Of a stretch of 37,190 nucleotides of DNA, positions 31,840-37,190 are shown in pieces. This stretch comes from a virus. The notes under the pieces were generated by a model, which was not told where the DNA came from, ran no database searches, and saw only the letters and a program-made list of their open reading frames with translations. Made by a program: the position numbers and the translations under genes. The stretch covers positions 1 through 37,190 of IMG/VR virus record IMGVR_UViG_3300045922_001069; one strand, written 5' to 3'. Within the stretch, counting starts at the first letter, position 1. Each line of letters opens with the position of its first letter.

Positions 31840-32045
31840 CACTGCCATGCCTGTACTGCGACGAGGGTGTCCGGTTTGTGCCCGGTTCCGGCTGGGTGCA
31901 CCCGAACGGCGACGCCTATGCGGGGACATGCAACTGCAACCTCCCGGTGCCTCATAGGCGGCTGAAGGACGGCTGCCCTACCTGGCGCGACCACCATGTC
32001 GCGACGCCGGATCGCGAGGGTGACACCGCGGGAGCAGCACGATGA
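31830..32045 (+). CDS. Small zinc-ribbon-like protein
   Basis: 71 residues. GGGAGAG precedes ATG 31830. LPCLYCDEGVRFVPGSGWVH then GTCNCNLPVPH give two Cys pairs and several His, a probable zinc ribbon. It overlaps the following gene by ATGA. Confidence 0.58.
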   Translation: MSMTLPCLYCDEGVRFVPGSGWVHPNGDAYAGTCNCNLPVPHRRLKDGCPTWRDHHVATPDREGDTAGAAR

Positions 32046-32167
32046 CGAACCTGGTTCCGACCCTGCTGTTCGATGCGTTCGTCGTGGGCGCTTCGCTCGC
32101 GCTCCTCGGCTACGCGATCTGGGAGGCGCGCCGCGAGGGCGCCTGGAGGCGACGAGACGATGGATAG
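32042..32167 (+). CDS. 41-residue single-TM protein
   Basis: The ATG overlaps the previous stop (ATGA). A short polar start is followed by a hydrophobic helix (LLFDAFVVGASLALLGYAIW) and a basic end (EARREGAWRRRDD), so N-out, C-in topology is likely. The stop overlaps the next gene by 8 bases. Small membrane proteins in early operons can act in superinfection exclusion; that is only a possibility. Confidence 0.55.
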   Translation: MTNLVPTLLFDAFVVGASLALLGYAIWEARREGAWRRRDDG

Positions 32168-32636
32168 CGAGGCGGCGGCCACACCGATCCGCTGGGAGCG
32201 CGCCCGCGCGAAACCGCCCGTCACGGGCTGCACCCATCCCCGCGCCCACGATCACCGCTGCGCGGGGTGTGGGCGCCTCCTCTACGTTTATCTGTTCATG
32301 TCGCCCGGGCGCCGCGCCGAACGCCATGTCGCTGCCTGCGAGGACCACCCCGACGCGGACGCCGTCTGCTGGCAGCTCCGCGTCCAGGCGGCGGCGATCG
32401 CTGTCTGTCAGGCGGCGGCCCTGCTGGCGCTCCGCCGCCGCGAGGAGCCCACGTTCGCGCACCTGGAGGAGGCCATCGAGCGGTTCACGGATGAGATCGC
32501 CGACCTCGATGCGCCCACGCGCCGCGGCACTGCGCTCCTGAGCATCCGCCAGCTGTTGCGCGACTGGCACGGGCTCCCGCCCGGGCGCGTGTTTCCCGAG
32601 CAACCCGCGACGGTCCAGCGGCCGTCGCTCTACTGA
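32160..32636 (+). CDS. Hypothetical protein with zinc-knuckle start
   Basis: 158 residues. CTHPRAHDHRCAGCG near residues 24-38 is a Cys/His cluster; later residues (about 65-140) are helical. It lies 11 bases before the RecT-like gene, so it may belong to the recombination module. No family recognised. Confidence 0.6.
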   Translation: MDSEAAATPIRWERARAKPPVTGCTHPRAHDHRCAGCGRLLYVYLFMSPGRRAERHVAACEDHPDADAVCWQLRVQAAAIAVCQAAALLALRRREEPTFAHLEEAIERFTDEIADLDAPTRRGTALLSIRQLLRDWHGLPPGRVFPEQPATVQRPSLY

Positions 32637-32647
32637 GGAGTAACCCC

Positions 32648-33628
32648 ATGACGTCCACACCAGCGACCACCGCCCTGCGGCCCGCCCAGAACGTCGTCTC
32701 GCCTGGCGTACACGCCATGCGCCAGCCGGGCCAGTGGAGCGTGCGTGAAGCGCAGCTCATCGGGAGCATCATCGCGCCCGGCCTCGACCCCGACGACCTG
32801 CGCGTGTTTGCGGCCGTTTGCCGGCACACCGGGCTCGACCCGTTTCGCCGCCAGATCTATGCCTGGAAGGACAAAGGACGCCTGGTCATCCACATCGCGA
32901 TCAACGGCTTGCGGGCGCAGGCGGCGCGATCGGGCCTCTACGAGGGCCAGGTCGGCCCGGAATGGTGCGGCCCCGAGGGCGGCTGGCGGGACGTGTGGCT
33001 CTCCGAAAACCCACCGGCTGCATGCCGCGTCGGGATCCTCCGTCGGGGATTCGCCAGCCCGATCTGGTCGACGGTGACGTGGCGTGAGTTTAACCGCTCC
33101 CAGGCGCGCACCAACGCCCGCGGGCCGTCCATCTGGGACGAGAAACCCGCCCATATGCTCGCGATCCGGGCCGAGGGCCATGGCCTGCAACGAGCATTCC
33201 CGGAGCTGTTCGATCGGGTATTCGAGGAGGCCTCCGCCGTGGGCGCCACGATCATGGCCGCCGACGAGGAGGAGATGCCTCAGCTGCCGCAGAACGTCGA
33301 CGTGGAGACGGGAGAGATCCTCGACGAGGTGCATCCATTGCCAGCCGACGCCGGGGAGGGACCGGCTGAGATCCCATCAGGAGGTGCCAACCCTGCCGAA
33401 TCACCATCTGAATCGTCCCCACCTGCCTCCCCGGCGACCCCTGACCACGAGGCGTTCTACTCCATGCTCATCGAGCTGGCCGAGCGCATGGGTGTCCGCC
33501 CCATGGATATCCCGGGCTACCTGGACTGCGCCAACACGCCAGAGGAAATTCACGCCGCGATGTCCGAGCGCGGGCTCACGGCGGAGAAACTCCTCGGCGC
33601 CATCAGGCGCGCCAATGGAGGCCGATAA
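32648..33628 (+). CDS. RecT/Bet-like single-strand annealing protein
   Basis: 326 residues with AGGAG upstream. The Bet/RecT pattern is clear: VFAAVCRHTGLDPFRRQIYAWKDKGRLVIHIAINGLRAQAARSGLYEGQVGPEWCG, then ACRVGILRRGF and a KPAHMLAIRAEGHGLQRAFPELF helix. The C-terminal 130 residues form a linker and an extra helical domain. It anneals complementary strands in phage recombination and replication. No partner exonuclease is evident next to it. Confidence 0.85.
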   Translation: MTSTPATTALRPAQNVVSPGVHAMRQPGQWSVREAQLIGSIIAPGLDPDDLRVFAAVCRHTGLDPFRRQIYAWKDKGRLVIHIAINGLRAQAARSGLYEGQVGPEWCGPEGGWRDVWLSENPPAACRVGILRRGFASPIWSTVTWREFNRSQARTNARGPSIWDEKPAHMLAIRAEGHGLQRAFPELFDRVFEEASAVGATIMAADEEEMPQLPQNVDVETGEILDEVHPLPADAGEGPAEIPSGGANPAESPSESSPPASPATPDHEAFYSMLIELAERMGVRPMDIPGYLDCANTPEEIHAAMSERGLTAEKLLGAIRRANGGR

Positions 33629-33629
33629 C

Positions 33630-34493
33630 ATGCCCTGGGCGCGCCTGGACGACCGGTTCTCTGAGCACCCGAAAATTGTCGGCCTCACGGACCGCGCGTT
33701 TCGGCTGCACGTCAGCGCGATCGTCTACGCGGCCCGCAACCGCACGGACGGCCGTATCGCAGCCTCCCTACCGCGCGCCTGGGGGTTCATGCCGCGGCAT
33801 GTGCAGGAGCTCGTCAGCTCGCATCTCTGGGACCCGATAGACGGCGGCTGGGCGATCCACGACTACCTCGACTACAACCCCAGCCGCGCCGAGGCCGAGG
33901 AGCGCGAGCAACGGCTCAGTGGCGCCCGCCGCCAGGCCGGCCGCCGAGGCGCCGAGGCGCGATGGCAAACCGATGGCAAACGCGATGGCAACGCGATGGC
34001 AAATGCCATGGCAACGCGATGGCAAAACGATGGCAAACGCGATGGCAAACCGATGGCAAACGCCATGGCAACGCGATGGCAAAACGATGGCAAACGCGAT
34101 GGCAAACCGATGGCAAACGCCATGGCAACGCGATGGCAAAACGATGGCCCCGATCCCCTAGAGGAGGAGGATATATCTAGATCCAGATCTGGATCCTCCT
34201 CCTCCGGGGATCGGGATCGGGGGCATCGTTTTGCCATGCCGTTTGCCATTTTGCCATGGGCCGAACGCGCCGCTGAAATTCTCGGCCGTGCCGGCCGCTG
34301 GAAACCGGCCGAGGCGAATCTGTTGGAGGCTCTCAGCGCCGACTACAGCGAGGAGCAGATCGAGTCTGCGCTGGAACGTGTGGAGGCACGGGCGCAGCTA
34401 CCGTTCGCCCAGAACCTGCGGCGGGAGCTCGTCGCCGAATTCGGCGAGCCGGACTGGGTCCGTGCTCGCCGTGGGCCCGCGAGGTACGGCTGA
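33630..34493 (+). CDS. DnaD-like replication initiation protein
   Basis: 287 residues. ATG 33630 has GGAGG 8 bases upstream and gives MPWARLDDRFSEHPKIVGL, the typical start of this phage replication family; ATG 33615 is an alternative. About 1-100 is a winged-helix-like domain, 110-172 is low-complexity sequence from internal DNA repeats, and about 205-285 is a helical DnaD-like end (ILGRAGRWKPAEANLLEALSADYSEEQIESALERVEAR). It probably binds the repeats in its own gene and recruits host helicase, as lambda O does. Confidence 0.72.
   Translation: MPWARLDDRFSEHPKIVGLTDRAFRLHVSAIVYAARNRTDGRIAASLPRAWGFMPRHVQELVSSHLWDPIDGGWAIHDYLDYNPSRAEAEEREQRLSGARRQAGRRGAEARWQTDGKRDGNAMANAMATRWQNDGKRDGKPMANAMATRWQNDGKRDGKPMANAMATRWQNDGPDPLEEEDISRSRSGSSSSGDRDRGHRFAMPFAILPWAERAAEILGRAGRWKPAEANLLEALSADYSEEQIESALERVEARAQLPFAQNLRRELVAEFGEPDWVRARRGPARYG
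33962..34138 (+). repeat. Iteron-like array of 16 ATGGCA boxes
   Basis: ATGGCA starts at 33962, 33973, 33985, 33996, 34008, 34019, 34030, 34042, 34053, 34065, 34076, 34087, 34099, 34110, 34122 and 34133. Intervals are 11 or 12 bases, mean 11.4, so all boxes face nearly the same side of the helix. Five boxes make a 57-bp unit repeated three times; the second and third units are identical and the first is diverged. The array is inside the replication gene, the position of the lambda origin. Confidence 0.8.
34151..34257. other. 63-bp imperfect palindrome plus inverted boxes
   Basis: CGATCCCC (34151-34158) pairs with GGGGATCG (34206-34213), and GAGGAGGAGGAT (34161-34172) with ATCCTCCTCCTC (34193-34204). 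At the centre, GATCCAGATCTGGATC (34180-34195) is itself a perfect palindrome. Beyond it, TTTTGCCAT (34229-34237), TTTGCCAT (34242-34249) and TTTTGCCAT (34249-34257) are inverted copies of the ATGGCAAA boxes on the left. The whole forms a symmetric origin-like region with local A/T at 34171-34178. Confidence 0.7.
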
Positions 34494-34774
34494 TGAGCGC
34501 CCGCGAGTTCATGACTGCCGCCCAGGTCCAGCGTCGGCGAGCGCTGCGCCGGGTTGCCTCGACGGCCCTCCAGCGCGACTGGGAGTGGGCGCCGAACCAT
34601 GACGGTTGGTGGCGCCCGGACGGCGTGCTCGTGACCCTGGACTCGCTGTTCGCATCGACCCACCCGTTGGATTTCCTGATCGAGGGCGAGGCCGTCGTCC
34701 TCGAAGGCGTCGCCGGCGAGGCCTCCATCGACGCGGATTTTCGGCCGTTGTTGCCGGAGGGCGCGTCAACATGA
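34493..34774 (+). CDS. Hypothetical protein
   Basis: 93 residues at a TGATG overlap with the replication gene. A helical start (AQVQRRRALRRVASTALQRDW) and a short beta part follow. No motif recognised. It may be a replication accessory by position. Confidence 0.55.
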   Translation: MSAREFMTAAQVQRRRALRRVASTALQRDWEWAPNHDGWWRPDGVLVTLDSLFASTHPLDFLIEGEAVVLEGVAGEASIDADFRPLLPEGAST

Positions 34775-34989
34775 ACCGCGATCGTAGCCTCCCAACCATC
34801 GAGGAAATGCGCGCCGTGGGGCTCGGCCGCGACGAGGATGTGCGAGAAATGACTCGCAGTCGGCGACGCGAACGGAGGGAGATCGCGCGCGCACTTCGAG
34901 CGTCTGGCGTGCGCGTCGTGGAGATCGCCAGGATGTTCGGCTGTGCGCGTCAGACGGTGTACCGGCTCATGCAGGAGCGGCGGCCATGA
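34771..34989 (+). CDS. Stand-alone resolvase-type HTH protein
   Basis: 72 residues; ATGA overlap at both ends. IARALRASGVRVVEIARMFGCARQTVYRLMQ is very like the C-terminal HTH of serine resolvases/invertases (Hin type), but there is no catalytic domain. It is probably a small DNA-binding regulator. The truncated serine recombinase at 3819-4244 lacks exactly this kind of domain. Confidence 0.68.
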   Translation: MNRDRSLPTIEEMRAVGLGRDEDVREMTRSRRRERREIARALRASGVRVVEIARMFGCARQTVYRLMQERRP

Positions 34990-35273
34990 GGAGCCGTCCG
35001 CGCGTCGACGCCCTGCCCGAGAACATCAACTATCGGGACACCGGATGCGACGTATCGCCGTCGTGCCTGCGCTGTCCTCTGCCGCGCTGCAAGTTCGATT
35101 CGGCGTGGGAGCAATGGCGGGAACGCATAGATGCCCGCAACGCCACCCTCGCGGAGCTGTACGCCCGTGGCCTTTCCGTGGCCGAGATCGCCGAGCGGAG
35201 CGGCCTCTCCGTGCGCTCTGTCTACCGAGCGGTAGGGCCGCACCTGTCCCGGCGCAGCCGCGCAACCACCTGA
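34986..35273 (+). CDS. Cys4 / helix-turn-helix protein
   Basis: 95 residues. YRDTGCDVSPSCLRCPLPRC puts cysteines at 21, 27, 30 and 35, a probable metal site; residues 54-80 (LAELYARGLSVAEIAERSGLSVRSVYRAV) are an HTH. The final 27 codons lie in the 213-bp duplicated segment. A regulator of late genes is a reasonable guess for its place at the end of the early region. Confidence 0.72.
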   Translation: MRSRPRVDALPENINYRDTGCDVSPSCLRCPLPRCKFDSAWEQWRERIDARNATLAELYARGLSVAEIAERSGLSVRSVYRAVGPHLSRRSRATT

Positions 35274-35405
35274 GGAGGAGGAAACCCATGTCCCGGACGA
35301 AACGCCACCCGCTCACCGGCGAGGTGGAGCACCAGGAGGATCCATACGGCGGCGCCTCGCTGAACGGCGCCCAGGCGCCGGAGGGGAGCGCGGAGCGCGT
35401 GAGGG
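35193..35405 (+). repeat. 213-bp direct repeat, internal copy
   Basis: Identical to 36978-37190 (offset 1,785). It contains the last 27 codons of the Cys4/HTH gene, the intergenic GGAGGAGGA site and the first 39 codons of the following gene. After 35405 the sequence differs from that following the other copy (base 128). Confidence 0.95.
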
Positions 35406-35533
35406 CGCACGTGCACAACATCCGGCGGACGCTCGGACGCGGAGCGGTCCGGACGGTTGGGCGGGGGTATGTGGTCGGAGCAGGGGCCCGGGAGCAGGGC
35501 GCAGGGGCGGAGACGTGGGAGGCGGCGGGATGA
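35288..35533 (+). CDS. Chimeric protein, shared N-terminus plus wHTH-like end
   Basis: 81 residues. The first 39 are identical to the protein at 10-852. The remainder begins AHVHNIRRTLGRGAVRTVGRGYVV, which resembles the last helix and wing of OmpR/PhoB-type winged helices. So the gene looks like a fusion of a duplicated 5' end to the 3' end of another gene. The strong GGAGGAGGA site is retained. It overlaps the next gene by 4 bases. Function, if any, is unknown. Confidence 0.6.
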   Translation: MSRTKRHPLTGEVEHQEDPYGGASLNGAQAPEGSAERVRAHVHNIRRTLGRGAVRTVGRGYVVGAGAREQGAGAETWEAAG

Positions 35534-36543
35534 GCGGGACCGCGATCCAGTGGACCGACGCGACCTGGAACCCGGTGACGGGGTGCTCGAAGGTCTCGGC
35601 GGGCTGCGACAACTGCTACGCGCAGCAGCTGCACAACCGGCGCTATCGCGCGACGGTGTCCGCGGCCCTCGAGCGCGTAGAGCGTCACCACGGGGAGACA
35701 GTGGCGCAACTGATCGCGAGGGCCCGCGGCCAGGAACGGGCGGAGGGAGACAGCATCCTGCCGTTCCGCTCCCGCACGTACGACGAGCCGTTCGCGGTGG
35801 TGCGATGCCATCCGGAGCGAGTGGTGGCCATGCTGGGGTCGCGGCGGTGGGCGGGCAGGCGGGTGTTCGTGAACAGCATGAGCGACCTGTTCCACGAGCG
35901 CGTCCCCGACGAGTTCCTGCGGCTCGTGTTCTGGGCGATGGCCGGGAGGCCGGAGATCACGTTCCAGGTGCTGACGAAACGGCCGCGGCGGATGGCGGAG
36001 TTCGTCACGGGGTTCCTGGATCGCGACTGGCCCATGGGGCCGCTCCCGAACGTGTGGCTGGGGACGAGCGTGGAGGACCAGCAGTCGGCGGATGAGCGGA
36101 TGGGAGCGCTGGTGGACGTGCCGGCGGTTGTCCGGTTCCTGAGCATCGAGCCGCTGCTGGAGGAGGTGGAGCTGATGCCGCTGTTCGTGAGCTATGACCG
36201 GGCGACGCGCGGGTGGGAGGGGACGGACGCGGTGCACTGGGTGATCGTGGGCGGGGAGAGCGGGCCGAAGGCACGGCCGTGTGATCCCGGCTGGATTCGC
36301 CTGGTCCGTGACCAGTGCCGTGCTGCCGGGGTGGCGGTGTTCGTGAAACAGCTCGGTCGGCGGCCCTGCATCGGGCAGGTGGAGAGCGCGGCGGGAAGCG
36401 GGGTGTTTGAACCGGACCTGGTGAAGCTCCGCCATCCGCAGGGCGGCAACCCGGCGGAGTGGCCGGAGGACCTGCGGGTGCGGGAGTTTCCGGTGGTGCG
36501 GAGTTCGAGCGAGCTGCTGCGGGCATGGGAGGCTGGGCGATGA
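35530..36543 (+). CDS. Phage Gp37/Gp68 family (DUF5131) protein
   Basis: 337 residues. IQWTDATWNPVTGCSKVSAGCDNCYAQ is the hallmark start of the family; its three cysteines (C-x7-C-x2-C) recall an iron-sulfur or radical-SAM-like site. Further family motifs are VFVNSMSDLFHERVP, FQVLTKRPRRM, NVWLGTSVEDQ, RFLSIEPLLE and WVIVGGESG. The biochemical role is not established to my knowledge. ATG 35530 overlaps the previous stop. It is the main cargo of the cassette between the 213-bp repeats. Confidence 0.88.
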   Translation: MSGTAIQWTDATWNPVTGCSKVSAGCDNCYAQQLHNRRYRATVSAALERVERHHGETVAQLIARARGQERAEGDSILPFRSRTYDEPFAVVRCHPERVVAMLGSRRWAGRRVFVNSMSDLFHERVPDEFLRLVFWAMAGRPEITFQVLTKRPRRMAEFVTGFLDRDWPMGPLPNVWLGTSVEDQQSADERMGALVDVPAVVRFLSIEPLLEEVELMPLFVSYDRATRGWEGTDAVHWVIVGGESGPKARPCDPGWIRLVRDQCRAAGVAVFVKQLGRRPCIGQVESAAGSGVFEPDLVKLRHPQGGNPAEWPEDLRVREFPVVRSSSELLRAWEAGR

Positions 36544-36656
36544 CGACGGTGACGTCGATACGTGTTCTGGAAACGGGACCTGCAGTCGGCGGCGCGGGCG
36601 TTCCAGGCGGCGCTGCCGGGGATGGAGGGGGGCCATGCCTGATCGCGAGCCGGTGA
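36540..36656 (+). CDS. Possible tiny protein
   Basis: 38 residues from the ATGA overlap with the DUF5131 gene. The translation is low-complexity after residue 12. A second frame (GTG 36562 to 36642) reads VFWKRDLQSAARAFQAALPGM and looks more protein-like, though it is only 26 residues. One of the two may be real; I cannot decide. Confidence 0.3.
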   Translation: MTTVTSIRVLETGPAVGGAGVPGGAAGDGGGPCLIASR

Positions 36657-36979
36657 CGGAGCTGGGGCAGGCGCTGGCGGCAGTGCGGCCGTCGGGCTCG
36701 CTCGTCGGGCAATACCTGGCGGGCTGGACCGCGGACGAGCTGGATGTGCTCGGGTTCGTGGCGGACCGGCTGCGGCTGGGCCGGGGGCGCTATGGGCCGC
36801 TGGACATTGGGACGGACGGGCGGGACTGGCGGCGGGAGCGTCTGGAGGAGGCGGCGGACGGGCTGATCTACAGCGCGATCGAGGTATTGAAGGCCGAGCT
36901 GCTGCGGTCCCGGGAGCCCGGCCGCGAGAGGCCGGCGCTGCGGCACGCTACAGCGTCCGAGAGCGAGGCCGAGGCATGA
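36635..36979 (+). CDS. Hypothetical protein
   Basis: 114 residues. GGAGGGG precedes ATG 36635. FVADRLRLGRGRYGPLDIGTDGRDWRRERLEEAADGLIYSAIEVL is a conserved-looking block known to me from uncharacterised phage proteins; the RDW...E..EEAAD pattern is weakly like all-alpha NTP pyrophosphohydrolases, but the motif is incomplete. The stop codon lies at the boundary of the 213-bp repeat. Confidence 0.6.
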   Translation: MPDREPVTELGQALAAVRPSGSLVGQYLAGWTADELDVLGFVADRLRLGRGRYGPLDIGTDGRDWRRERLEEAADGLIYSAIEVLKAELLRSREPGRERPALRHATASESEAEA

Positions 36980-37190
36980 GCGGAGCGGCCTCTCCGTGCG
37001 CTCTGTCTACCGAGCGGTAGGGCCGCACCTGTCCCGGCGCAGCCGCGCAACCACCTGAGGAGGAGGAAACCCATGTCCCGGACGAAACGCCACCCGCTCA
37101 CCGGCGAGGTGGAGCACCAGGAGGATCCATACGGCGGCGCCTCGCTGAACGGCGCCCAGGCGCCGGAGGGGAGCGCGGAGCGCGTGAGGG
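36978..37190 (+). repeat. 213-bp direct repeat, terminal copy
   Basis: Second copy of the segment at 35193-35405. It contains a headless piece of the Cys4/HTH gene (36978-37058), which is not expressed as a full protein. The last 127 bases are also the left end of the contig, so on the circular genome this copy continues into base 128. Confidence 0.95.
37073..37190 (+). CDS. Start of the gene at 10-852 (contig overlap)
   Basis: These bases repeat codons 1-39 of the 280-residue protein at 10-852. They are the same gene on the circular genome, cut by the contig end, and should not be counted twice. Confidence 0.9.
   Translation, partial: MSRTKRHPLTGEVEHQEDPYGGASLNGAQAPEGSAERVR

Overview
The window is a complete or near-complete genome of a temperate, long-tailed (siphovirus-type) phage. 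It is GC-rich (roughly 68-70% by eye) and densely packed, with many ATGA/GTGA/TGATG start-stop overlaps. Bases 1-127 are identical to 37064-37190, so the contig closes into a circle of 37,063 bp. An overlap of exactly 127 bases is also what a k=127 assembler leaves on a circular contig, so it is not evidence for a physical terminal repeat. The host is not identified by any gene. High GC, frequent GTG/TTG starts and small Cys-motif proteins suggest a high-GC bacterium, possibly Chloroflexota or Actinomycetota; this is inference only.

Layout. (a) 1-4244: hypothetical genes, a RuvC-like resolvase, a TnpB-like protein that has lost its nuclease residues, a probably structured and repeat-bearing non-coding stretch, and a truncated serine recombinase. 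(b) 4241-8262: a strong promoter with an 18-bp palindrome in its spacer, two PP-loop (PAPS-reductase-like) paralogues, a small antisense pair resembling part of the lysis cassette, and an HNH endonuclease. (c) 8268-16366: small and large terminase, portal, a Com-like zinc ribbon, prohead protease, HK97-fold capsid and head-tail joining proteins. (d) 16379-24661: tail tube proteins, a tail-assembly chaperone pair joined by a -1 frameshift, tape measure, a large tail protein with LamG-like domains and a glycine-rich tip protein. (e) 24693-27468: XhlA-like protein, amidase, holin-like protein, lysozyme/transglycosylase-like protein and a small secreted protein. (f) 27557-28984: three small structural or receptor-binding candidates, two of them tandem paralogues. 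(g) 29014-30583: the lysogeny switch, with tyrosine integrase and repressor on the minus strand and a divergent Cro-like gene. (h) 30576-35273: early genes including many small Cys-rich proteins, a RecT/Bet-like annealing protein and a replication protein whose gene contains an iteron-like array. (i) 35193-37190: a 1,785-bp cassette flanked by 213-bp direct repeats.

The most interesting points are four. First, a 46-base tRNA 3'-half sequence (attP core candidate) lies inside the repressor reading frame next to int, the arrangement known from integration-dependent immunity in mycobacteriophages BPs, Brujita and Charlie. Second, the TnpB homologue has all three RuvC catalytic positions substituted and no zinc finger, and is followed by a foldable RNA segment and a 28-nt repeat pair with a 61-nt period. 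Third, 16 ATGGCA boxes spaced 11.4 bp on average sit in the replication gene beside a 63-bp imperfect palindrome and inverted boxes, a likely origin. Fourth, the duplicated 213-bp segment gives two different proteins the same 39-residue N-terminus.
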